A stretch of DNA of 5,354 bases from Nitrososphaeraceae archaeon (GTDB lineage Archaea; Thermoproteota; Nitrososphaeria; Nitrososphaerales; Nitrososphaeraceae), in NCBI GenBank assembly GCA_025449515.1, contig JANWJI010000064.1, positions 1-5,354 of the forward strand. The letters run 5' to 3'. The stretch's first letter is position 1, and each line of letters starts with the position of its first letter. Both the position numbers and the translations under genes were made by a program. Positions 1 to 5,003 of this stretch are shown here, one piece after another. The notes beneath the pieces are model-generated. The model worked only from the letters and a program-made list of their open reading frames with translations, did no database searches and was not told the DNA's origin.

Positions 1-127
1 AAATGATAAGATTAAGTCTATTTCACAAGAACCAGTTGTAAATGATAAGATTAAGTCTATTTCACAAGAACCAGTTGTAAATGATAAGATTAAGTCTATT
101 TCACAAGAACCAGTTGTAAATGATAAG
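1..127 (+). repeat. 39-bp in-frame tandem repeat array, at least 3 perfect copies
   Basis: Copies lie at 1-39, 40-78 and 79-117 and are identical base for base. A fourth copy begins at 118 and matches for 10 bases, to 127, before diverging. The period of 39 is a multiple of three, so copy-number change keeps the reading frame and adds or removes 13 residues. The array continues off the left edge, so the total copy number is unknown. Perfect identity implies recent expansion or ongoing homogenisation. Confidence 0.97.
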
Positions 128-511
128 GATGGTCCTGAAAAACTACCGTCAGTATCAGCATCATCTTCCAGACCACAAGAATTCTCTGCAAAAGATGATA
201 GTCACACTAGCAACGTACAAAAGGAAATAGAGTCAGACACATCGGTTACAGAATCAGTCGCAGAAGCTGTGGAGAAAACCGTGGAAGAAGTAGTAGAGAA
301 TGTAACTGATTTAAGTGAGTCAAAATACACGAATAATTACGAAATATACACACCTAATCCCTTCCTTTCGGCCGTGACTTTTTGGCAGACGAGTGTTCTG
401 AATTATTTGGATATATATAAAGAATTGTCCATAAACACCATAAGGCTAACAGAGAATTGGTTTGGCTGTTTTTTTCCGAATTTTTATCCTTGGTCGAGGT
501 TAAATCAATAG
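2..511 (+). CDS. 3' part of a tandem-repeat protein with acidic linker and aromatic helical C-terminus (5' end outside window)
   Basis: The frame is open from base 2 to the TAG at 509-511, giving 169 visible residues, and the true start lies upstream of the window. The first 39 residues are three identical copies of NDKIKSISQEPVV, followed by NDK of a fourth copy. A Ser/Pro/Glu-rich, probably disordered linker follows, then an acidic Val/Glu stretch (about residues 80-100) that could form a helix. The last ~55 residues change character: NPFLSAVTFWQ...LDIYKELSIN...TENWFGCFF..PW is aromatic and amphipathic. From memory this tail resembles small archaeal proteins with NPF-x-WQ-x-Y-x-W spacing that look phasin-like (polyhydroxyalkanoate granule associated), but that is a weak inference. 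An internal GTG at 269 could be read as a start, but the frame and composition continue unbroken upstream, so I treat the gene as 5'-partial. It is convergent with the zinc-ribbon gene downstream. Function unknown. Confidence 0.75.
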   Translation, partial: NDKIKSISQEPVVNDKIKSISQEPVVNDKIKSISQEPVVNDKDGPEKLPSVSASSSRPQEFSAKDDSHTSNVQKEIESDTSVTESVAEAVEKTVEEVVENVTDLSESKYTNNYEIYTPNPFLSAVTFWQTSVLNYLDIYKELSINTIRLTENWFGCFFPNFYPWSRLNQ

Positions 512-678
512 CTCATTTGCATTTCTAGATAGCGCCAAAAGCGAGATATAGAACGCATCTACACTATTAGTACTAAATACAACCAATTCTAATACTAAAT
601 ACATAAGCAAGGCTACTACAGTTGTGGTAGTACATTCCAGAAATTACCTCGTTGTCATAATTAGCATTCTTAATCCCA
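512..678. other. convergent intergenic spacer with hairpin and 11-bp direct repeat
   Basis: This spacer lies between two convergent stop codons. It contains TACTAAATACA twice (571-581 and 593-603, spacing 22 bp). It also contains a short hairpin, CTACTAC-AGTT-GTGGTAG (613-630, 7 bp with one G-T pair). No oligo-T run typical of archaeal termination is obvious on either strand, so the hairpin is only a weak candidate for a shared 3'-end signal. Confidence 0.45.
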
Positions 679-987
679 TTAAAATTTAAAGTCTGCTCTT
701 TTCATCTTTGAACCACATTTGGGACAAGCAAATTCATTATGCGCTGTTCCACAATTAATGCAAGAATAGCTTAAGGATGAGGAGGAATAATGGCTAACAT
801 TACCAAACTTCGTATTTACTCTTTGAATAACTTTTTTTCTAAAATAAAAGTTCAGCAAAATAAAAGATGCTATCGCCAAGATTATAGATAAAGGATATGG
901 GATATAGAATAAAATAGCAAATATAATACCAAGCGAGATGCCGATCCATAACAATGGCCCATAAAAATATTGCTCATTAGCATTCAT
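679..987 (-). CDS. small two-helix membrane protein with C-terminal zinc ribbon
   Basis: The product is 102 residues, with an ATG at 985-987 and TAA at 679-681. Two hydrophobic segments, about residues 11-29 and 31-49, are joined by a tight Pro-containing turn and should form a membrane hairpin. The basic RKK right after the second helix suggests that the C-terminal part is cytoplasmic. After a Ser-rich linker the C-terminus carries CINC at 76-79 and CPKC at 88-91. This CxxC-x8-CxxC knuckle matches the zinc-ribbon fold and is followed by a basic tail. Small membrane-anchored zinc ribbons are common in archaea, mostly without assigned function; nucleic-acid or protein binding at the membrane is possible but not shown here. 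It converges with the repeat-protein gene and stands alone, with a candidate TATA box at 1023-1030. I am confident it is a real gene; the function is unknown. Confidence 0.85.
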   Translation of the reverse strand: MNANEQYFYGPLLWIGISLGIIFAILFYIPYPLSIILAIASFILLNFYFRKKVIQRVNTKFGNVSHYSSSSLSYSCINCGTAHNEFACPKCGSKMKRADFKF

Positions 988-1022
988 CGCCGTGAAACCA
1001 CTATAACTATTCCTTTTTTCTC

Positions 1023-1030
1023 TTATTATA
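1023..1030 (-). promoter_or_regulatory. candidate TATA box for the zinc-ribbon membrane protein gene
   Basis: Read on the minus strand this is TATAATAA, centred about 40 bases before the ATG at 987. With the usual archaeal spacing of about 26 bases, transcription would start near 1000 and leave a leader of roughly 13 bases. No Shine-Dalgarno sequence is visible in that leader. A weaker AT-rich element at 1001-1009 is too close to the start codon to serve. Confidence 0.35.
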
Positions 1031-1289
1031 CATATTCATTTAATCTATTATACGAACACGCAATTAAAGCCAAATTACATCAATACGCAACTTGCATCCA
1101 GAGACTGGATTCTTGTTGCATGGGAGCCTTTCCATCATCTACTCTGCACAAAATATAGACTAACTATTCTTGATTACTATCTAATATCTATCGGTAATCA
1201 GAAATCTCGTTCTCATCAACAAGGGTTTTTACAACAAATGTGCGAAAACGAGTTTCATGGTATTATGGCATGATAAGACAAATATCAAT
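1031..1289. other. AT-rich intergenic region, no supported gene
   Basis: This is most of the 336-base spacer between two minus-strand genes. It contains a 7-bp inverted repeat TGATTAC/GTAATCA (1171-1177 and 1194-1200). It also has CTCGTT (1206-1211) facing AACGAG (1247-1252), and the 11-mer TCTCGTTCTCA (1205-1215), which recurs at 1550-1560. A plus-strand open frame from 970 to 1158 overlaps the start of the minus-strand zinc-ribbon gene and has no coding character. Confidence 0.5.
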
Positions 1290-1320
1290 AAAAATTGCAT
1301 TAAGTGATCATTTTCACTTA
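1290..1320 (-). terminator. hairpin plus T-run just after the 59-residue gene
   Basis: On the minus strand, only a few bases after the TAA of the small gene, lies the perfect inverted repeat TAAGTGA/TCACTTA (1301-1307 and 1314-1320, loop of 6). About seven bases further on there is a run of five T (1290-1294). The layout resembles an intrinsic terminator. In archaea the T-run is the usual active element, and the weak AT-rich stem may instead protect the 3' end. It could also simply be a chance dyad. Confidence 0.4.
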
Positions 1321-1323
1321 TTT

Positions 1324-1503
1324 TTATGGTTCAAACTTTACTTTACCTATACTAAATGAAACCCCCTGTTCATAGAGACCTTTAGAAATGCTTCTTACTA
1401 AACCAGTTTCTATAGCCTTAAATCGTTCTCTGTCTTCAATTATATCAAGCGGCATGTCCACCTCAATTTCTATGTCAAGTTTTACCTTCTTTGTTATTGC
1501 CAT
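1324..1503 (-). CDS. 59-residue protein of unknown function
   Basis: The ATG at 1501-1503 opens a 59-residue frame ending with TAA at 1324-1326. A TGA lies directly before the ATG, so the start cannot be moved upstream; a later in-frame ATG (residue 17) would lose the N-terminal strand. The sequence alternates charge and hydrophobicity like a real folded protein. MAITKKVKLDIEIEVDMP should form one or two beta strands. DIIEDRERFKAIETGLVRSISKGLYEQ is an amphipathic helix, and VSFSIGKVKFEP is a final strand. It has no cysteines, signal peptide or membrane segment. A strand-helix-strand layout could suit a small regulatory or RNA-associated protein, but I do not recognise a family. A good TATA box lies 28-37 bases before the ATG, which fits leaderless transcription. 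Confidence 0.72.
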   Translation of the reverse strand: MAITKKVKLDIEIEVDMPLDIIEDRERFKAIETGLVRSISKGLYEQGVSFSIGKVKFEP

Positions 1504-1530
1504 TCAAACATGGAAGATTAATACATTTGA

Positions 1531-1540
1531 TAATATATTT
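1531..1540 (-). promoter_or_regulatory. TATA box for the 59-residue gene
   Basis: The minus strand reads AAATATATTA, centred about 32 bases upstream of the ATG at 1503. A start site 26 bases downstream of the box falls within a few bases of the ATG, as expected for a leaderless archaeal mRNA. Immediately upstream on the minus strand is A-rich DNA that could act as a BRE, and then the 11-mer shared with 1205-1215. Confidence 0.5.
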
Positions 1541-1899
1541 GATTTTGATTCTCGTTCTCAATAATTCATCAATCATAATTAACCAGTAATTGCAATAAAA
1601 TGTACAATATTCAAATTTGAATCGATCTAAAGCCTATTAATTTGAAAACAGCCGAAATGAAAAGATATAACCATCACTTAAATGGTTAAGGGTGACAATT
1701 GGTCAGATGCATAGTTACAGAATTTGACGCTCATCCGTTGTATGAACAGCAGTGAGAAGCCATTACAAAAGAATCTTAAAAGATAGGATATTTTGAGATG
1801 TCATAAAAATGTTATAAACTTATATCTTACAGGATGCTCTCGTTGCCGCAATAAATGCAGCCAAGATAATTTGTCATGGATATAATGTAATTGTACTTT
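1541..1899. other. AT-rich intergenic region with palindromes and a possible gene relic
   Basis: It holds a perfect 14-bp palindrome ATTCAAATTTGAAT (1609-1622) and the hairpin AACCAT/ATGGTT with a 7-base loop (1669-1687). A plus-strand frame from 1818 to a TAA at 1920-1922 encodes a protein-like stretch (LVAAINAAKIICHGYNVIVL). It has no plausible start codon, a stop directly upstream, and runs into the 3' end of the UPF0201 gene. It could be the last remnant of a dead gene or chance. No complete gene is supported here. Confidence 0.45.
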
Positions 1900-2301
1900 T
1901 CAATCAACCAACCAACCAATAAGAGTATCTAAATCTTCACAATTTAGAGTTACTCGTATAGGTCCTAATGGTGATTCTTGTTCGTTTTCGATGATTGCCA
2001 CAACACCCACACTAGCTGCCTGTTTATTTAAAAAAAACCAAGTGGTATTTTTGTTGCTATTCCCGATTAGTATTCTTCGAAAAACGTTCTGAGCAGATCT
2101 GGAACGTATTTGTTCGTAAATTATCTCTAGTGAGTTAGTGTGAACTGATCTGCCAATAACTTGATTACCGTATTTTAGTTCGGGTGAGCAACGTGATATA
2201 ATACTAGTAACTGCATTAACTACCTTAGTTGGAGATTCGGATACATTTACACGTGCATTAACTTCTAAATCCATAGTAGATCTCAGAAATGGCCTTTTCA
2301 T
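1900..2301 (-). CDS. UPF0201 family protein (archaeal putative RNA-binding, L5-like fold)
   Basis: The product is 133 residues from ATG 2299-2301 to TGA 1900-1902. It matches the archaeal UPF0201 pattern. An N-terminal strand plus 'SESPTKVVNAV' (about residues 11-31) corresponds to the family's 'PTEDxxKVxxAV'. The central helix region runs SLEIIYEQIRSRSAQNVFRRIL. The signature is FFLNKQAASVGVVA (89-102), then ESPLGPIRV (109-117) and a C-terminal D-x-x-I-x-WL. Known members share a fold with ribosomal protein L5 and are thought to bind RNA, but no firm role is established. The length is typical. The frame can be opened seven codons earlier at a GTG (2322), but the ATG at 2301 sits at leaderless distance from the TATA box; ATG 2274 (residue 10) is a shorter alternative nearer the family's usual N-terminus. 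It stands alone, with no operon partner. Confidence 0.88.
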   Translation of the reverse strand: MKRPFLRSTMDLEVNARVNVSESPTKVVNAVTSIISRCSPELKYGNQVIGRSVHTNSLEIIYEQIRSRSAQNVFRRILIGNSNKNTTWFFLNKQAASVGVVAIIENEQESPLGPIRVTLNCEDLDTLIGWLVD

Positions 2302-2326
2302 TGTAAATTCTTGTATAATCACTTCT

Positions 2327-2334
2327 TAATATTC
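2327..2334 (-). promoter_or_regulatory. candidate TATA box for the UPF0201 gene
   Basis: The minus strand reads AATATTAA within a longer AT-only stretch, centred about 29 bases before the ATG at 2301. Start-site placement at about +26 would put the mRNA end within a few bases of that ATG and downstream of the alternative GTG at 2322. This is why I prefer 2301 as the start. Confidence 0.42.
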
Positions 2335-2391
2335 ATATTATGAAAACAAGTCACGTCAGACATATTTTATGTGGTCGTTCAAGATGCAAAG

Positions 2392-2408
2392 ATCACCATA
2401 ATGGTGAT
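2392..2408. repeat. 17-bp near-perfect palindrome, operator-like
   Basis: ATCACCAT (2392-2399) and ATGGTGAT (2401-2408) are exact inverted copies around a single central A. The dyad lies about 60 bases upstream of the TATA box of the UPF0201 gene. It is more GC-containing than its surroundings. It could be a binding site for a dimeric regulator, or a hairpin too tight to form in RNA without opening the centre. No partner copy was found in the window. Confidence 0.5.
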
Positions 2409-3018
2409 TTGGATTGATATCATTTCATTTATTCCACTCGGATGAATACTTCACATTTTCCTTTCTCTGCAAGTAACAATGTGATTGCTGATCACTGCTT
2501 TAGGACAAATACATTAGATTTTAATTGCTTGCAAACATTCACATCGGGGGTTAATTCAGCTAAGTCATCATTTGTATGTAATCAGTTTTGTACAAACTTT
2601 TGTAGAGCAATAGAACGTTAATTTCCTATACTAACCGGCTTAACTGTATCCCTTTAGAAACATATAGTCATTTCTTATTTTTGCAACATCCATCTTTAGT
2701 GGGCATATGTTTCGATTACTAGAAACTCGGTCCTCACTATCTAATATGCTTCTATATTTGTGAGTAATTGTATGTAAAAATTTGAAATGATTTTATAGTG
2801 TAAAATAATATCTACTTTCTTCCTTGATAACCAATATCCACTTTCAGATATGGGAAGCGGCATCATCTGAAATTCGTTAATGTATTGGATTGAACACCTG
2901 ATCCCCCAGAATTGAGATATCTAAGGACTGAAACTAAAAGACCTTAGTTCTATATTACTAGTAAAAATGGTTCATATTTTACTTCTAATCCTAGTAATTT
3001 CCCATATACATCAGATTG
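2409..3018. other. long AT-rich intergenic region, no supported gene
   Basis: About 600 bases contain no frame with coding character. A 59-codon plus-strand frame (2442-2621) is rich in Cys, Phe, Asn and Ser and looks like translated noncoding DNA. A 41-codon minus-strand ATG frame (2866-2741) begins MMPLPISESGYWLSRKKVD and is slightly more protein-like but unrecognised. Dyads present are TTTGTACAAA (2587-2596), CTAAGG/CCTTAG with a 15-base loop (2921-2947) and TTACTAGTAA (2955-2964). The last two could mark the 3' side of the old hydrolase transcript. Confidence 0.45.
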
Positions 3019-4234
3019 TCATTCTTTGTAAACGATATTTCCTTCTGCAACGACCAAAATCGGATAACTCAACAATGAAAATGGATCTCCATTCCAAACA
3101 ACGAAGAGGTTTAAAGCCTGGTTTTAGCTGTCCAATAGATTGAACTCCAATAATATCTGCAGCTTCTCGGGTAATTTTTGAGATCGCGTCAGACTTTGAT
3201 AGACCGAATCGCAACAAATGTCTCAGAGTAAAAACATATTTCTTTGTAAAATGACAGGATGATCACTCATAAGAGAAAACTTTGCTCCTGACGCTAACAG
3301 CTTTTCTGCATTTCTCCAACTCTCATGTCTTAACTCTGTTTTGTATGGAAAAGAATCCATTGGTCAGTACACTATGGGAATAGAAGCGTACTTTAATGCT
3401 GCAAAAACCGCTGTTCTATACACATCAGCACAATGGTTTGCAACCACCTAATTCCGAATTCACGAACCAGCTGAATCAAAACTATAACATCGTCTTCTTT
3501 ATGGACATGGACCATCATCTTATATTTGCCTGATAGTATGTCGATGAACACTTCCGTAATTGGTTCTACTCCATCTATCACTTTCTTTTCTTCTTGAATA
3601 AGCCTTTGCATTTTTCTAGCTTTAATAAAATTTTCGCGAAGCATTGCTATGGCTCCCATACGAGTGGATGGTCTCTCACCTTTCCATTCTGTGGTACTAC
3701 GAGGATTATACCCTAATGCAGCTTTAATTCCAACGTCCATTACATAAGCGTCTCCAATATCTTTTGAAAAATTGCGTACTAGGACGGCCTTTCCTCCAAT
3801 AATATTTCCACTGCCAGGTAATACTGTGGAATAAATAATGCCATTCTCACCTGATTCGCCGAAGGAAGGATCATCCATGTAAATGCTGTGTAAAGAATTT
3901 ATTAGAGGATAAACTGTCTTCATCTGTTCATTGGCTTCTTCCTCTCGATCCGGTTCACCTGATCTGGCCATTCTGATGTGACTATGTGAATCGATAAATT
4001 CTGGAGTAATAGTATCAGCTTCAATAATTACATCATTAGTATTCCAATGTGACTATGTGAATCGATAAATTCTGGAGTAATAGTATCAGCTTCAATAATT
4101 ACATCATTAGTATTCCCTTCAACTACAGGTTTACTGCTTCCAACATACTTTATTTCATCACCTTCAAATCCGATAAATATGTCCTTTCTCTCACTAATTC
4201 CATCAAAGAGTGTTCTTGTTTTGACCAATTGCAT
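3019..4234 (-). pseudogene. decayed archaeal amidohydrolase (metal-dependent hydrolase, imidazolonepropionase-like group)
   Basis: Read from ATG 4234 to TGA 3019-3021 and repaired, this gives about 380 residues, a normal family length. N-terminal part: MQLVKTRTLFDG...TPEFIDSHSHI, with the HxH metal ligands at 60-62. The middle has GSGNIIGGKA and GYNPRSTTEWKG, then HVHK (3501-3509) and NHCAD (His at 3433-3435). The end has SDHP (Asp at 3262-3264), the helix LSKSDAISKITREAADIIG, and VVWNGDPFSLLSYP. Lesions, in gene order: a 71-bp tandem duplication right after HSHI; a one-base loss at about 3448, between EFGI and VVANH; TGA at 3364-3366 where the family has Gly (IVY-G-PMDS); a one-base loss in the T run at 3230-3234; and a net -2 indel at about 3103-3110, in PGFK/FVVW. 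Surviving open pieces are 4028-4234, 3393-3971 and 3011-3217. The normal product would be a cytosolic TIM-barrel hydrolase of unknown substrate. Non-functionality is very likely unless the sequence has errors. Confidence 0.9.
3976..4116. repeat. 71-bp tandem duplication inside the amidohydrolase pseudogene
   Basis: Bases 3976-4045 and 4047-4116 are identical over 70 positions with a period of 71. Because 71 is not a multiple of three, the duplication shifts the frame and ends the N-terminal piece with TAA a few codons into the extra copy. The flanks show the microhomology ATTCC: it ends both copies (4041-4045 and 4112-4116) and is matched as ATTCT at 3970-3974. This suggests slippage or recombination between short repeats. 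Confidence 0.96.
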
Positions 4235-4583
4235 AAATTATCTCTGGTTTAATCTACTATGATGTTATTTAGATTTGTCCCTGGGTCGGTATCATATCTA
4301 GGTCGAAATTATTTTGGTGCCTGCAGAGTGGATCCTTCTATTTTCTATTTTCTATTTTCTATTATCATAGGGATCCATGATTATGATTTAGCATAGCTTA
4401 GCCAACCGATGACGTTTCTTCTTATATCATTTTTGTATTTAATGATTTGTTAGTAGGTCATCAATAACGCTAATTCATTCTTCTCTTGAATCTTTCAATT
4501 GAAAAATATGTGTGGTTTTCTAAAACTTACGATAATTCATGTAATCATTAAACGCAGCATCCTAGCTGACAGTCGCATAATAG
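4235..4583. other. intergenic region between pseudogene start and DUF6659-like gene
   Basis: No gene is visible in these 349 bases. Contents are the 7-bp microsatellite at 4336-4363 and a perfect 12-bp palindrome TTTCAATTGAAA (4493-4504). The former promoter of the amidohydrolase should lie near 4260-4270. On the minus strand that stretch reads AAATAACATC, which is a poor TATA match, so the promoter may have decayed with the gene. Confidence 0.5.
4336..4363 (+). repeat. 4 x TTCTATT microsatellite bracketed by GGATCC
   Basis: Four perfect 7-base units occupy 4336-4363. A GGATCC hexamer lies on each side, at 4330-4335 and 4371-4376. The tract is noncoding and probably varies in copy number between strains by slippage. 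The two hexamers could pair as a short stem with the array as loop, but each is self-palindromic, so this is not strong evidence of a structure. Confidence 0.9.
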
Positions 4584-4973
4584 TTATAACAACAATTTTC
4601 GTATTGATACCTGACCTATCATACGAATAACTTTTGAATGATCGGCTTCTACTTCTGTAGTAATATACAGGAGATGATGATCAGCATCACCAGGTACTGG
4701 CATAGTTATACGTTTAATCTTTTCATATTCTGCCAAGACATATTTTCCCTTTCCAATTTTTGGTTCAAGGTCACTACGTAACTTCCATGAATTTACGGCG
4801 AGTTCAAGGGATTGTTTGCTTTCTTCGGTGGTCAGTAAATTTGTTACACCTTGGTTATGTTCAGAATACATTACTCTACCATTCGAATCGCATACAGTAA
4901 CGAGTCGGATCTTTGGATCGATATTAATAATATCTTCATAGAGTTTTTTATAATCTATTTTTTTATAATTCAT
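4584..4973 (-). CDS. DUF6659-like small thaumarchaeal protein, possible roadblock/profilin-like fold
   Basis: The product is 129 residues from ATG 4971-4973 to TAA 4584-4586. It opens with the helix MNYKKIDYKKLYEDIINID, then DPKIRLVTVCDSNGRVMYSE (19-38), a strand-turn-strand sensor-like hairpin. NLLTTEESKQSLELAVNSW (45-63) is a helix. GKGKYVLAEYEKIKRITMPVP (74-94) and HHLLYITTEVEADH (99-112) are strands, and a C-terminal helix follows. From memory this pattern matches a thaumarchaeal family annotated as DUF6659, often in several copies per genome; the name is not verified. The order of elements recalls roadblock/LC7 or simple PAS-like sensor folds, so a signalling or regulatory role is possible. 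The frame opens further upstream (ATG 5036), but those 21 residues cover the promoter and lack family character. TTTAAA centred about 28 bases before ATG 4973 supports a leaderless start there. ATG 4979, two codons earlier, is an alternative. Confidence 0.82.
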   Translation of the reverse strand: MNYKKIDYKKLYEDIINIDPKIRLVTVCDSNGRVMYSEHNQGVTNLLTTEESKQSLELAVNSWKLRSDLEPKIGKGKYVLAEYEKIKRITMPVPGDADHHLLYITTEVEADHSKVIRMIGQVSIRKLLL

Positions 4974-4997
4974 TAACATAGTTAATATACACCTAGA

Positions 4998-5003
4998 TTT
5001 AAA
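4998..5003 (-). promoter_or_regulatory. TATA box for the DUF6659-like gene
   Basis: TTTAAA, in the minus-strand context TTTTTAAATC, is centred about 28 bases before ATG 4973. The predicted start of transcription falls on or next to that ATG. This decides against the longer reading frame that begins at 5036, since the box would otherwise lie inside the coding sequence. Confidence 0.5.

Noticed and set aside
1..127. CRISPR array
   Set aside because: The repeat units are directly adjacent with no unique spacers and lie in frame inside a coding sequence.
970..1158. Plus-strand open frame of 62 codons
   Set aside because: It overlaps the start of the well-supported minus-strand zinc-ribbon gene and covers that gene's likely promoter. 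Its composition shows no domain or fold pattern.
2442..2621. Plus-strand open frame of 59 codons
   Set aside because: It is rich in Cys, Phe, Asn, Ser and Thr without periodicity, as expected from translating random AT-rich DNA. No promoter or conserved motif supports it.
2741..2866. Minus-strand open frame of 41 codons beginning MMPLPISESGYW
   Set aside because: Slightly protein-like, but short, unrecognised and without a clear TATA box. It is mentioned in the spacer entry only.
3393..3971. Treating the 192-residue open piece as a stand-alone gene
   Set aside because: Its first residues (MARSGEP) are internal to the amidohydrolase, directly after the HSHI metal-binding motif. Its last ~20 residues are out of frame with the family, while the correct continuation VVANHCADV lies in the next frame.
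3976..4116. Insertion-sequence or attachment-site duplication
   Set aside because: The two 70-bp copies are adjacent with no mobile DNA between them and consist entirely of hydrolase coding sequence, so this is a simple tandem duplication.
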